A DNA stretch of 64,000 nucleotides from Paraburkholderia phenazinium (GTDB taxonomy: Bacteria > Pseudomonadota > Gammaproteobacteria > Burkholderiales > Burkholderiaceae), in contig NZ_FNCJ01000008.1 of the NCBI RefSeq assembly GCF_900100735.1, positions 62,001 to 126,000 on the forward strand, read 5' to 3'. The notes under the pieces are model-generated. The model did no database searches and was not told the DNA's origin. It was given only the letters and a program-made list of their open reading frames with translations. Every line of letters begins with the position of its first letter. Positions within the stretch are counted from its first letter, which is position 1. Shown here in pieces: positions 41,668 through 50,850 of this stretch. The position numbers were made by a program, and so were the translations under genes.

Positions 41668-42831
41668 TTACAACATGCCTTCGACTGCCGTTACGAAAAT
41701 ACGGCTATAGTCGGCAGCACTAAACGGAATCGGGTTGGTCCCGGCGGAGCCGTCGACCACGGCCATTTCGCCGACCTTCGCCGCCTCTCGCGCATCGATG
41801 CCTATCTCGCTCAGCGTGTGGGGAATGCCGAGCGATTCGCGCATCGTCAAGACCCAGTCGAGGAAAGACGCGAACGACGGCTGTGCCAGCTCGAGGTAGC
41901 GCGCCAACAATTCGATCCGCTCCGCGATAGCCGATTCGTTGGCCTTGAGCACATAGGGCATCAGGATGGCGTTGAGCATGCCGTGGTGGGCGTCATACAA
42001 CGCACCCAACGGATGGGCCAGCGCATGCATCGCCCCCAGGCCGCGCTGAAACGCGGTGGCGCCCATGCTCGACGCCACCAGCATTTGCAGGCGAGCATCG
42101 AGATCCTGACCGTCCTTGACCGCACGTGGCAAAAACTGCTTGATCAACCGGATACCCTCGAGCGCGATGCCCGTGGCCATTGGGTGATAAAACGGCGAAC
42201 AATAGGCTTCGAGGTTATGCGACAAGGCGTCCATGCCAGTCGCCGCCGTCAGTTTCGCCGGCAAACCTACCGTTACTTCAGGATCGAGAATGACGACCGC
42301 GGGCAACATCTTCGCGTGAAAGATGATCCGTTTCACGTGGGCGTGGTCGTCGGTGATCACCGAAGCCCGCCCGACTTCCGAGCCGGTCCCGGCGGTAGTC
42401 GGCACCGCCACCACGGGCGCCATACCGGCCACGTTGACGCGCAGATAGTTGTCGCCGACATCTTCGAAATCCCACAGCGGACGATCCTGCCCAACCATCA
42501 GCGCCACGGCCTTGGCCGCATCGAGCGCCGAGCCGCCGCCGAAGGCGATTACACCGTCGTGGCCGCCGGCCTTGAAAATCGCCACGCCATCGTCGACATT
42601 CTTGCCGGTCGGATTGCCCTTGATATCGTGAAACAGCCCGCACTCGAGGCCGGCAGAGCGGCAGTGATCGAGCACGCTGCCGATCAGCGGCAATGCCGCC
42701 AGACCAGGATCGGTAATCAGCAACGGCCGGCGCATGCCGAGACTTTCACACCATTGCGGCAATTCGCGAACGCGGCCTGCGCCGACCTTGACTGCGGTCG
42801 GGTAATTCCAGTTGACGGACGGAAGTGACAT
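41668..42831 (-). CDS. Iron-containing (group III) alcohol dehydrogenase
   Basis: 387 residues. NAD(P)-binding GGGSALDAAKAVA (near 100-112), the family signature PTTAGTGSEV and metal-binding His/Asp residues in GMDALSHNLEAY and AMHALAHPLGALYDAHHG mark the Fe-ADH family (PF00465). These enzymes oxidise primary alcohols to aldehydes reversibly. Third gene of the operon, 24 bases behind the aldehyde dehydrogenase. In the proposed route it would oxidise the alcohol group of a gamma-glutamyl amino alcohol. Confidence 0.93.
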   Translation of the reverse strand: MSLPSVNWNYPTAVKVGAGRVRELPQWCESLGMRRPLLITDPGLAALPLIGSVLDHCRSAGLECGLFHDIKGNPTGKNVDDGVAIFKAGGHDGVIAFGGGSALDAAKAVALMVGQDRPLWDFEDVGDNYLRVNVAGMAPVVAVPTTAGTGSEVGRASVITDDHAHVKRIIFHAKMLPAVVILDPEVTVGLPAKLTAATGMDALSHNLEAYCSPFYHPMATGIALEGIRLIKQFLPRAVKDGQDLDARLQMLVASSMGATAFQRGLGAMHALAHPLGALYDAHHGMLNAILMPYVLKANESAIAERIELLARYLELAQPSFASFLDWVLTMRESLGIPHTLSEIGIDAREAAKVGEMAVVDGSAGTNPIPFSAADYSRIFVTAVEGML

Positions 42832-42855
42832 GCGAAATTCCTTCGAGAGTCCCGG

Positions 42856-44250
42856 TCAGACGCCGGTTTTCAGATGAAAAGATTTGGGTCGCGTCAGGTG
42901 CTCGTAGCCGACCACCGACAAGGTCGCGCCCCGGCCGGTATTCTTCACCCCGGTCCAGGCGAGCGCCGGGTCGAGATAATCGCAGCGGTTCATAAAGAAG
43001 GTGCCGGTTTCGACACGCCGCCCGATCGATAGCGCGGCTTCTTCGTCGCGGGTAAAGACACTCGCGGTCAACCCGTACGGGCTGTCGTTCATCAGTTCAA
43101 TCGCTTGCTCGTCTCCGGAAACAGGCATGATGCCGACCACCGGTCCGAAACACTCGTCGTTCATCAACGTCATGCCGTGATCGACATTCACGAACACGCC
43201 CGGCGCCACATAAGGCGTGCCGGCCCGCGACAAGCCGAACTGGCTTTCGTCGAGCAGATTTTTGGCGCCTTTGGCGAGAGCATCGGCGATCACCGCCCGC
43301 ACCCCGTCCGCGGCCGCCGTGCGCACAACCGGGCCCAAGGTGGTTTGCGCATCGAGCGGATTGCCCAATACATACTGCTTCGTCAGCGCTACGGCGCGCT
43401 CGACAAAGTCGTTGTACAGCGGCTGAGCCACATAGATACGCTGGATACCGCAACACGACTGGCCAGAGTTAAAGAAGGCGCCGTCGACGAGCGTCTCCAC
43501 GGCGTGATCGAGCTTGGCATCGCTTCGCACGTAGGCCGGATCGTTACCGCCCAGTTCCAGCCCAACACCGATAAAGCGCCCCGCCGCCGCTTCTTCGACG
43601 ATACGGCCGCCGCCCACCGAACCGGTGAAACAGACAAAGCCGATCTCGTTCGCGCGGATCAACCGACGCACACGTTCATGGTCGACATGCAGATACTGGA
43701 ATACGCCCTCGGGCAACTCGGCCTGAACAAAGGCCTGATGAATCAGTTCCGCGCACAACGGCGTCTGATCGGAGTGCTTGAGAATCACCGTGTTACCCGC
43801 CAGCAATGCCGGCACGATGCTGTTGACCGCCGTCAGCAAGGGGTAATTCCACGGCGCGATGGTCAACACCACGCCAACCGGTTCACGCGAAACAAACCGC
43901 GTAAAGCCCGCTTGCGGTTCCACCTGCACGGGCTTCAAGGCATCTTCCGCAATCGCCATCATATGGCGCGCCCGTGCGGCAAAGCCGTCCACCTCGCCGC
44001 CGGTATAGCGCAGCGGGCGTCCCATCTGGCGCGTAATCGCTTCGGCGACGGCCGCCTTGTTCTCGACAAAGTGCTCGACGGCACGGCCAACCAGCGCGAG
44101 CCGCTCCGACAGAGGTCTTGCAGCCCACGCTTTCTGGGCAGTCTGCGCACGCCTTAGCGTCTGCTCGATCTGCGACTCGCTCGCATAGGGCCGGCGCACG
44201 AATTCGCTGCCGTCGATCGGGCTAATGGTAGTCAACTCGTCTTTCGTCAT
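42856..44250 (-). CDS. NAD(P)-dependent aldehyde dehydrogenase
   Basis: 464 residues. ALDH signature: cofactor strand VLTIAPWNYP (Asn of PWN), general base Glu in GLELGGNDPAYV, nucleophile Cys in FFNSGQSCCGIQRIY (double Cys) and the C-terminal NDSPYGLTASVFTRD. Similar to ALDHs acting on omega-amino or gamma-glutamyl aldehydes (for example PuuC/KauB group), but the precise subfamily is uncertain. Second gene in the operon, 21 bases after the ligase gene. Would convert the aldehyde from the Fe-ADH step to a carboxylate. Confidence 0.93.
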   Translation of the reverse strand: MTKDELTTISPIDGSEFVRRPYASESQIEQTLRRAQTAQKAWAARPLSERLALVGRAVEHFVENKAAVAEAITRQMGRPLRYTGGEVDGFAARARHMMAIAEDALKPVQVEPQAGFTRFVSREPVGVVLTIAPWNYPLLTAVNSIVPALLAGNTVILKHSDQTPLCAELIHQAFVQAELPEGVFQYLHVDHERVRRLIRANEIGFVCFTGSVGGGRIVEEAAAGRFIGVGLELGGNDPAYVRSDAKLDHAVETLVDGAFFNSGQSCCGIQRIYVAQPLYNDFVERAVALTKQYVLGNPLDAQTTLGPVVRTAAADGVRAVIADALAKGAKNLLDESQFGLSRAGTPYVAPGVFVNVDHGMTLMNDECFGPVVGIMPVSGDEQAIELMNDSPYGLTASVFTRDEEAALSIGRRVETGTFFMNRCDYLDPALAWTGVKNTGRGATLSVVGYEHLTRPKSFHLKTGV

Positions 44251-44271
44251 GGTGGGCTTGAACTCTTGGGC

Positions 44272-45669
44272 TCAGATAATTTCGAAATAGCGGGCCAGTT
44301 CCCAATCGGTCACATGCCGACGGAACTGCCGCTCTTCCCATTCGCGAGTCGCGACAAAGTGCTCGACAAACGCTTCGCCAAACAAGGTCTTGGCGGCTTC
44401 GGAATGGCGCAGTCGCTGCGCAGACTCCCACAGGGTGTTGGGTAGCTTCAGATGGGCGGGAAAGTCCTGCGTATACGCGTTGCCCTTGACGATCTGCTCC
44501 GGATCCAGGCCCTGCTCAATGCCATACAAGCCGGCGCCCAACGCGGCTGCCAGGGCGATATAGGGATTGGCGTCGGCCGAACCGATGCGGACTTCCACAC
44601 GCTGAGACTTCTCCGAACCCGGAATCAGGCGCAAGGCCGTGGTTCGATTCTCGACGCCCCAGGTGGCATCGAGCGGCGCCCAGTAACCCGGCACCAGGCG
44701 CGAATAGCTATTGACGGTCTGCGCGAACATCGACATGAATTCGGGCAGATAGCGCTGCACGCCCGCCATAAAGCTGGCTTGCTTCGCGCTCATGTTGTAG
44801 GGGCGGCTTTCGTCGTAAAACGCCGACTTGCCGGTACTCGTCTCGCGCAAGGACATGTGGATATGACCGCTCTGCCCCGGATGCTCATGCGACCATTTCG
44901 CCATGAAGGTGGCCATCAGATTGTTCTTCTGGGCCAGTGCCTTGGTGAAAGTCTTGAACAGGATGGCCTTGTCCGCCATGTCAGCCGCGCTGTCCACCGC
45001 AATCGCGGCCTCCAGCACGCCGGGGCCGGTTTCGGTATGCAGCCCTTCGATCGGCATATCCATCTGCTCGCACATATCGAGCAATTGCCGGTAAAAATCG
45101 CCCTCGACCGTACTGCGGAGCACCGAATAGCCGAAATTGCCCGGCGTCCAGTTCTTCAGGCCGCGGTAATTCTTTTCGCGCGCCGAGTGCGGCGTCTCCT
45201 CGAACATGAAGAATTCATATTCAAGTGCAGCGAAAGCTTCGAAACCCATCTCGGCCGCACGCTTCAATACGCGCTTCAACAGGCCGCGCGGACAGATTGC
45301 TTCGGCATCCTCTGCGAATTCACACAGGAAGAACAACATGTCTTCGCCGTCGCCCTGTTCCAGCGGCAGACGCCGGCAGCTCTCCGGCACGATGCGCACC
45401 ATGGCGTCCGGATAGGCGGTATGCCAGCCCGTATATTTCGTGTTGTCGTACATCTGGTCGTCCACGTCCCAGCCCAGTACGACATTGCAGAACGCGAAAC
45501 CTGAACGCAGTGCCGCCAGGAATTTATCCTTGCGCAAATATTTTCCGCGCAGAACGCCATCGACGTCGGACAGACCGACCTTGATATGTGTCAGCCGGCT
45601 CGCCTCTACCAGGCGAATCGCATCCTCTACTGTTTTGATTGCCCGTTCGGGCTTCGCATGCGCATCCAT
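44272..45669 (-). CDS. Glutamine synthetase-like gamma-glutamyl-amine/amino-alcohol ligase
   Basis: 465 residues. All glutamine-synthetase elements are present: beta-grasp N-domain (IKVGLSDVDGVLRGKYL), first Glu ligands in ALEYEFFMFE, GPGVLEAAI, nucleotide-contact GHIHMSL, and the C-terminal ENRTTALRLIPGS and EVRIGSADANPYIALAAALG. The tyrosine-adenylylation site of GlnA type I is absent, and the sequence belongs with PuuA/GlnA3-4/IpuC-type enzymes, which ligate glutamate to polyamines, ethanolamine or alkylamines. First gene of the operon (start 45669, GGAG nine bases upstream), with a 285-base leader/promoter region behind it that holds no gene. The substrate is inferred to be an amino alcohol because of the downstream ADH. 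Confidence 0.9.
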   Translation of the reverse strand: MDAHAKPERAIKTVEDAIRLVEASRLTHIKVGLSDVDGVLRGKYLRKDKFLAALRSGFAFCNVVLGWDVDDQMYDNTKYTGWHTAYPDAMVRIVPESCRRLPLEQGDGEDMLFFLCEFAEDAEAICPRGLLKRVLKRAAEMGFEAFAALEYEFFMFEETPHSAREKNYRGLKNWTPGNFGYSVLRSTVEGDFYRQLLDMCEQMDMPIEGLHTETGPGVLEAAIAVDSAADMADKAILFKTFTKALAQKNNLMATFMAKWSHEHPGQSGHIHMSLRETSTGKSAFYDESRPYNMSAKQASFMAGVQRYLPEFMSMFAQTVNSYSRLVPGYWAPLDATWGVENRTTALRLIPGSEKSQRVEVRIGSADANPYIALAAALGAGLYGIEQGLDPEQIVKGNAYTQDFPAHLKLPNTLWESAQRLRHSEAAKTLFGEAFVEHFVATREWEERQFRRHVTDWELARYFEII

Positions 45670-45954
45670 AGACAGTGTCTCCGGGTAACCGCTTGTTTTT
45701 CTTACAGTCGATTCATCTTAGGAACGAGAAAAATCCCGATCAACAACAATCAGTATTCTTTATGGTGATGATCGGCTGGGGTAATACTCCGCGCTCCTTG
45801 ATGCTGGCAGCCATGCCGATAGCGCCGGCCGCACGGGCCGCCGTACCGGCAACGGGTGCAGACGATCATAGGGGGACGAAAAACGGAGTGTTATCGAAAA
45901 ACGGCAAATGCGCGTCACGAATAACAAAGAGGTGGCGGGGCCAATCTGACTGAT

Positions 45955-47223
45955 TCAGACGTGCCGCGAGGTGAGCTCACATGGCGTCTGGAACATCTCG
46001 GCCGCAATCAGCGCGGCACGCCCAACCGCATGTGCCGGCACGAAGAGATAGAACCGCCACAGATCGGCATAGCGATCCTGCAGTGCGCTTATCTCTGCGA
46101 AAGTCCCGCTGCCGGCATCGTTCAGAGATTCGAGTCCGCGGCTGGTTTCGACAGGCACGGCGGCTTCTTTCATGGCGGTCAGCGCCGGGCAGTACAACAC
46201 GACGTCCGCAAACGGCAGATCCAGCTTTTCCGCCAGCTCCGCCTCGGCCTGCGCGCGCTGTATGCGCGACGCGTGGTAGCGCGCCACCCAGTCCTTGCGC
46301 AGAGCGAGGGGCACGCTGCGGCCGGAGACCACGTAGCCGCGTTTGAGCAGGTCGCGGTTCAAGGTGCGGCGCGCAAGGGCGGCGGCATCCGCGATACGGC
46401 AACGCGCGAGGCGATCAAGCAGTGTCCAGTCGTTGAGCTCCAGCAGATCGCTCTCGGCCAGCACGCCATGATCGAGTGCGATCTCCACCGCTTTGGAAAT
46501 CATCGCGCCCGCCACCACCTTGGTGTGGTGATAGTAGACGCGTTCGGTGAGGAAGTATCGCACCCGCAGCACGCCGATGATTTCCGAACGGGCATCGGGC
46601 CTGTCCATGCCATGCTTGGCCAGCCTGATCACCAGACGAGCGTCGTGCTCGGCAAAGCAGCGGAAGATCCGGTCGTCGTAGTCGTGGGAGAGACCGGTAA
46701 AGAAGCTGTCGCGGCGCAAATAGTCGAGCAGGTCGGCATCGATACTGCCCGATACGATCTCCTGTGCCCAACGCGGTACGCTTTCAGGCGATGGCAGGCC
46801 AAGCAGGCTCCCCACCGCGTCCCGAATGCCCAGGCGAGCCAAGGCATCGCCCAGCTCACCCGCGAACATGTCCACAAGGCGCGAGCCTTTGTCGTGCCGC
46901 GCGAACAAACGGCGTTCGTCTTCGAGTGTGTGGCCGAACGGCACGTGCGTGACGTCGTGAAGCAAAGCAGCCACGCCGATGGCTTCTTCGAGTTCAGCGG
47001 GAATCTGCACGCCCGAGCGGCGCAGCCCCGCCACGATCCGGTGCGCGACGGCACACACCCCGATGGAGTGATCAAAGCGTGTATGGAGCGCTCCCGGGTA
47101 GACCAGGTGCGCCGTGCCGAGCTGCTTGATGCCGCGCAGCCGCTGCATGACAGGCAGGTCGAGCACCGCCGTTTCGACACTGCTCAGCTCGATATCGCCG
47201 TGAATGGGGTCGCGTAGCAGCAT
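45955..47223 (-). CDS. HD-domain phosphohydrolase, SAMHD1/dGTPase-like
   Basis: 422 residues. The HD metal motif is complete: H52 (HTRFDHSIGV), H89-D90 with H93 and H98 (LLHDVTHVPFGHTLED), and the final Asp near 160 (IDADLLDYLRRD). The N-terminus DPIHGDIELS and the GLSHDYDDRI segment match the SAMHD1/YwfO family, triphosphohydrolases that cleave dNTPs. The C-terminal 120 residues are helical and unassigned. It is transcribed in the same direction as metR, 11 bases downstream of it, so the two are probably one transcript; a functional link to methionine control is not known. Confidence 0.9.
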   Translation of the reverse strand: MLLRDPIHGDIELSSVETAVLDLPVMQRLRGIKQLGTAHLVYPGALHTRFDHSIGVCAVAHRIVAGLRRSGVQIPAELEEAIGVAALLHDVTHVPFGHTLEDERRLFARHDKGSRLVDMFAGELGDALARLGIRDAVGSLLGLPSPESVPRWAQEIVSGSIDADLLDYLRRDSFFTGLSHDYDDRIFRCFAEHDARLVIRLAKHGMDRPDARSEIIGVLRVRYFLTERVYYHHTKVVAGAMISKAVEIALDHGVLAESDLLELNDWTLLDRLARCRIADAAALARRTLNRDLLKRGYVVSGRSVPLALRKDWVARYHASRIQRAQAEAELAEKLDLPFADVVLYCPALTAMKEAAVPVETSRGLESLNDAGSGTFAEISALQDRYADLWRFYLFVPAHAVGRAALIAAEMFQTPCELTSRHV

Positions 47224-47234
47224 GGACGTTGGGA

Positions 47235-48149
47235 TCAGGTTGATAAAGCCGTGTCGGCATCGGGGGCTAACGGCTTGCGCGCCAGCTCGATGAAGGCCTT
47301 GAGGTAATCAATTTCGGTGTCGGTCTCACGGGCGCCGAGGAAAATCTGCTTGGCGATGCCCTTTCGCCCCAACCGCACCGGCACGAGATTCATCTTGCCG
47401 GCATACTCTTCCACCAGCCAGCGCGGCAGCGCCGCGACGCCCCTGCCGCTCGCCACCATCTGCAGCATGATATCGGTGGTCTCGATCGCCTTGTGGCGCC
47501 GTGGCGTGATGCCAGCCGGCATCAGAAACTGATTGTATATGTCGAGCCGGTCGGTCTCCACCGGATACGTGACCAACACCTCGCGCGTCAACTGCTCCGG
47601 TTTCACATACTCGACGCCCGCCAGCGGGTGCTCGCGGTTCACCACCAGCACCTGCTCATAGTCGAACACCGGTTCGAAACGCAAGCCGGGCTTGTAGAGC
47701 GGATCCGGCGTCACCAGCAGGTCGATCTCGTAGCCAAACAAGGCGCCGATTCCGCCAAACTGGAATTTCTGCTTGACGTCGACATCCACGTCCGGCCAGC
47801 GCGCCAGATAAGGCGAGACCACCTTGAGCAACCACTGGTAGCAGGGATGGCACTCCATACCGATGCGCAGCGCGCCCCGCTCGCCCTGCGCGTACTGCTT
47901 AAGGCGCTGCTCGGCCAGATCCAGTTGCGGCAGCACGCGATTGGCGACGGCAAGCAGGTATTCACCGGCCTGAGTCAGGCGCAGGCTGCGCCCCTCGCGC
48001 AACCAGATATCCGTACCCAGTTGCTGCTCCAGCTTTTTCATGGAGTGGCTGAGCGCGGATTGCGTGACGCACAGGATGTCCGCCGCCGCGGTAAGCGAGC
48101 CGTGCTTGTCCACCGCCTGGACGATGGCCAGATGAATTCTCTCAAGCAT
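47235..48149 (-). CDS. metR: LysR-type activator of methionine biosynthesis
   Basis: 304 residues. HTH: MLERIHLAIVQAVDKHGSLTAAA, then QSALSHSMKKLEQQLGTDIWLREGRS; the long effector domain includes GALRIGMECHPCYQWLLKVVS, whose Cys/His cluster is characteristic of MetR. In enterobacteria MetR activates metE and metH with homocysteine as coactivator. The gene is divergent from metE with 110 bases between, holding an AATGGT/ACCATT dyad (48170-48194) and TGAA...TTCA half-sites fitting MetR binding. The identification rests on sequence and position. Confidence 0.93.
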   Translation of the reverse strand: MLERIHLAIVQAVDKHGSLTAAADILCVTQSALSHSMKKLEQQLGTDIWLREGRSLRLTQAGEYLLAVANRVLPQLDLAEQRLKQYAQGERGALRIGMECHPCYQWLLKVVSPYLARWPDVDVDVKQKFQFGGIGALFGYEIDLLVTPDPLYKPGLRFEPVFDYEQVLVVNREHPLAGVEYVKPEQLTREVLVTYPVETDRLDIYNQFLMPAGITPRRHKAIETTDIMLQMVASGRGVAALPRWLVEEYAGKMNLVPVRLGRKGIAKQIFLGARETDTEIDYLKAFIELARKPLAPDADTALST

Positions 48150-48169
48150 GATGACACATGAGCAAAACT

Positions 48170-48194
48170 AATGGTTCGTTGAATTATCACCATT
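48170..48194. promoter_or_regulatory. Candidate MetR-binding dyad between metR and metE
   Basis: AATGGT (48170-48175) and ACCATT (48189-48194) around a 13-base spacer; TGAA begins at 48180 and TTCA follows near 48199, resembling the TGAA-Nx-TTCA MetR element though with longer spacing than the enterobacterial consensus. Confidence 0.5.
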
Positions 48195-48259
48195 TTACTT
48201 CATAAAACGCCTTCGCTAGGATGCAGCCATCCGCAACCTGACCGAATCAAGGCGACACG

Positions 48260-50551
48260 ATGGCAACGACACACAATCTAGGCTTCCCCCGCATCGGCGC
48301 GAAGCGCGAACTGAAATTCGCACTCGAGTCATACTGGAAAGGCGAGTCATCGCTCGGCGAACTGAAAGCGCTGGGAGCCCAGTTGCGCCAGCGTCACTGG
48401 GCGCACCAGGCCGACCTCGGTCTGGCGGCGGTGGGCGATTTCGCCTTCTACGACCAGGTGCTGGACATGAGCTTCATGCTGGGTAACCTGCCGGAACGCG
48501 TGCAAGGCTTCCACGGCGACACCCTCGACAACTACTTCCGCGTCGCCCGCGGCCGCTCGGCCAAGTGTGCCGAAGACCACGGCGCATGCTGCGGCGGCGT
48601 TGCTGCCGGCGAGATGACCAAGTGGTTCGACACCAACTATCACTACATCGTCCCCGAATTCAGCGTGAGCACCGAATTCAAGCTCGACCCGTCGCGCCTG
48701 CTGGAACAGCTGGCTGAGGCCAAGGCACAAGGCGTCAAGGCCAAGCCGGTGATCGTCGGCCCCGTAACGTACCTCGCGCTCGGCAAGGCCAAGGACGACT
48801 CCGACAAGCTGGCCCTGCTGCCGCGCATCTTGCCGGTCTACGCGGAACTGCTGAGCACGCTGGCGGCGCAAGGCGTCGAATGGGTGCAGATCGACGAGCC
48901 GATCCTCGTGACCGAACTGTCTGCCGAGTGGCAGCAAGCGTATGTCACCGCCTACCAGGCGCTGGCGAACGGCACGGTGAAGCTGTTGCTGGCGACGTAC
49001 TTCGGCCAGTTGCTCAACAACCTGTCGCTGGCCGTCAAGCTGCCGGTGCAAGGCCTGCATCTGGATGCGATCAACGCGCGCGCTGAAGTCGACGCCGTAA
49101 TTGCACAATTGCCGCAGGACCGCGTGCTGTCGCTCGGCGTGATCAACGGCCGCAACATCTGGAAGACGGATCTGGCGAGCGTCCTCGACTGGCTCGAACC
49201 GGTTGCGAAGCAACTGGGCGAGCGTCTGTGGATCGCACCGTCGTGCTCGTTGCTGCACGTGCCGGTGGACCTCGAAAGCGAACAGAAGCTGGACGTGGAA
49301 GTCCGCTCGTGGCTCGCCTTCGCGCTGCAAAAACTGGGCGAACTGAAGCTGCTGGCTAGCGCGTTGAACCACGGCCGCGACGCCGTCAAGGCAGAACTGG
49401 CCGCCAACCGCGCCGCGATCGCCGCGCGTCGTGCGTCGCCGCGTGTGAACAACCCGGCAGTCAAGGCCGCCCTCGCGAAGATCAGCCCGGCTCTGGGTCA
49501 GCGCAAGAACACCTACCCGGCGCGCGCCGACAAGCAGGCCGCACTGTTGAAGCTGCCGGCTTACCCGACCACGACCATCGGTTCGTTCCCGCAGACCAGC
49601 ACGATCCGCCATGCACGCAGCCAGTTCAAGAGCGGCGCGCTGGACGAAGCCGGTTACAAGACCGCAATGCGCGCCGAGATCGAACGCAGCGTACGCGAAC
49701 AGGAAGCGCTGGGGCTGGACGTGCTGGTGCACGGCGAAGCTGAGCGTAACGATATGGTCGAATACTTCGGCGAGCAGCTCGACGGCTATGCGTTCAGCCA
49801 GTTCGGCTGGGTGCAGTCGTATGGCTCGCGTTGCGTGAAGCCGCCTATCCTGTTCGGCGACATCAGCCGTCCGAAGGCGATGACCGTCGAATGGATCAAG
49901 TACGCCCAGTCGCTCACCAGCAAGCCGATGAAGGGCATGCTGACCGGCCCGGTCACGATCCTGAACTGGTCCTTCGTGCGCGACGACCAGCCGCGTTCCG
50001 TGTCGTGCTACCAGTTGGCGCTGGCGATCCGCGAAGAAGTGCTGGACCTCGAAAAGGCCGGCGTGCGCGTGATCCAGATCGACGAAGCAGCCTTGCGCGA
50101 AGGTCTGCCGCTGCGCAAGTCGCAATGGCAGGAATACCTCGACTGGGCAGTGACGTCGTTCCGCATCACCGCCAACGGCGTGGATGACGAAACGCAGATC
50201 CACACCCATATGTGCTATTCCGAGTTCAACGACATCATCGCGTCGATCGCCGACATGGACGCCGACGTCATCACCATCGAGACCTCGCGCTCGGATATGG
50301 AGTTGCTGGACGCATTCGACAACTTCAACTACCCGAACGAAATCGGCCCGGGCGTGTACGACATTCACTCGCCGAACATCCCGACCGAAGAACACATCGT
50401 TCAACTGATGAAGAAGGCCGCTGAACGCGTTCCTGCGCAACGCCTGTGGGTGAATCCGGACTGTGGCCTGAAGACGCGCCAGTGGGAAGAAGTCATTCCG
50501 GCGCTGACCAACATGGTGGCGGCTGCCAAGAAGCTGCGCGCTTCCGTCTGA
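48260..50551 (+). CDS. metE: Cobalamin-independent methionine synthase
   Basis: 763 residues. Transfers a methyl group from 5-methyltetrahydropteroyltri-glutamate to homocysteine in the cytoplasm. The N-terminal half is the degenerate repeat (LGFPRIGAKRELKFALESYW) and the C-terminal half is the catalytic barrel: TTTIGSFPQT, HGEAERNDMVEYFGEQLDGY, zinc ligands from HTHMCYSEF (His, Cys), a later Glu and NPDCGLKTR (Cys). Full length for the family. Divergent from metR, ending in a strong terminator at 50674-50701. The PLP enzyme at 50851 may act in the same sulfur amino acid network. Confidence 0.97.
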   Translation: MATTHNLGFPRIGAKRELKFALESYWKGESSLGELKALGAQLRQRHWAHQADLGLAAVGDFAFYDQVLDMSFMLGNLPERVQGFHGDTLDNYFRVARGRSAKCAEDHGACCGGVAAGEMTKWFDTNYHYIVPEFSVSTEFKLDPSRLLEQLAEAKAQGVKAKPVIVGPVTYLALGKAKDDSDKLALLPRILPVYAELLSTLAAQGVEWVQIDEPILVTELSAEWQQAYVTAYQALANGTVKLLLATYFGQLLNNLSLAVKLPVQGLHLDAINARAEVDAVIAQLPQDRVLSLGVINGRNIWKTDLASVLDWLEPVAKQLGERLWIAPSCSLLHVPVDLESEQKLDVEVRSWLAFALQKLGELKLLASALNHGRDAVKAELAANRAAIAARRASPRVNNPAVKAALAKISPALGQRKNTYPARADKQAALLKLPAYPTTTIGSFPQTSTIRHARSQFKSGALDEAGYKTAMRAEIERSVREQEALGLDVLVHGEAERNDMVEYFGEQLDGYAFSQFGWVQSYGSRCVKPPILFGDISRPKAMTVEWIKYAQSLTSKPMKGMLTGPVTILNWSFVRDDQPRSVSCYQLALAIREEVLDLEKAGVRVIQIDEAALREGLPLRKSQWQEYLDWAVTSFRITANGVDDETQIHTHMCYSEFNDIIASIADMDADVITIETSRSDMELLDAFDNFNYPNEIGPGVYDIHSPNIPTEEHIVQLMKKAAERVPAQRLWVNPDCGLKTRQWEEVIPALTNMVAAAKKLRASV

Positions 50552-50673
50552 GGCACACGCGCTACGTGCCCGGTGCGTGCGCGGCGGCCTGCGCATCGTC
50601 CCCAGGCGCACCGAAAACCACGTTATGCGGGTTGGCTCGCCCGCCATGATCATTTGCGGTTTCAAGCAAGAGG

Positions 50674-50701
50674 AAGCCGGCCACCTTCGGGTGGCCGGCT
50701 T
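50674..50701 (+). terminator. Rho-independent terminator after metE
   Basis: AAGCCGGCCACC (50674-50685) and GGTGGCCGGCTT (50690-50701) form a perfect 12-bp stem with a TTCG tetraloop, followed by TCATTTTC. Confidence 0.92.
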
Positions 50702-50850
50702 TCATTTTCGCTTCGCATTCCTCGCTGTAAATCGCCGCCATGGAGTGGCATACTCACGCGCTAGCGCAGAGAGCGATCCTCTTTGAGCGTTATGCGTACT
50801 GGGATTGCAACCACCGTTCATCCTTCCCCACGACATGGCACGGAGAAAGC

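Noticed and set aside
44272..45669. Housekeeping glutamine synthetase GlnA
   Set aside because: No adenylylation-site motif and the operon context is catabolic, so a gamma-glutamyl-amine ligase is more likely.
48347..50665. 772-codon open frame antisense to metE
   Set aside because: Shadow of a strongly conserved enzyme; Arg/Gln/His-rich composition typical of antisense frames.
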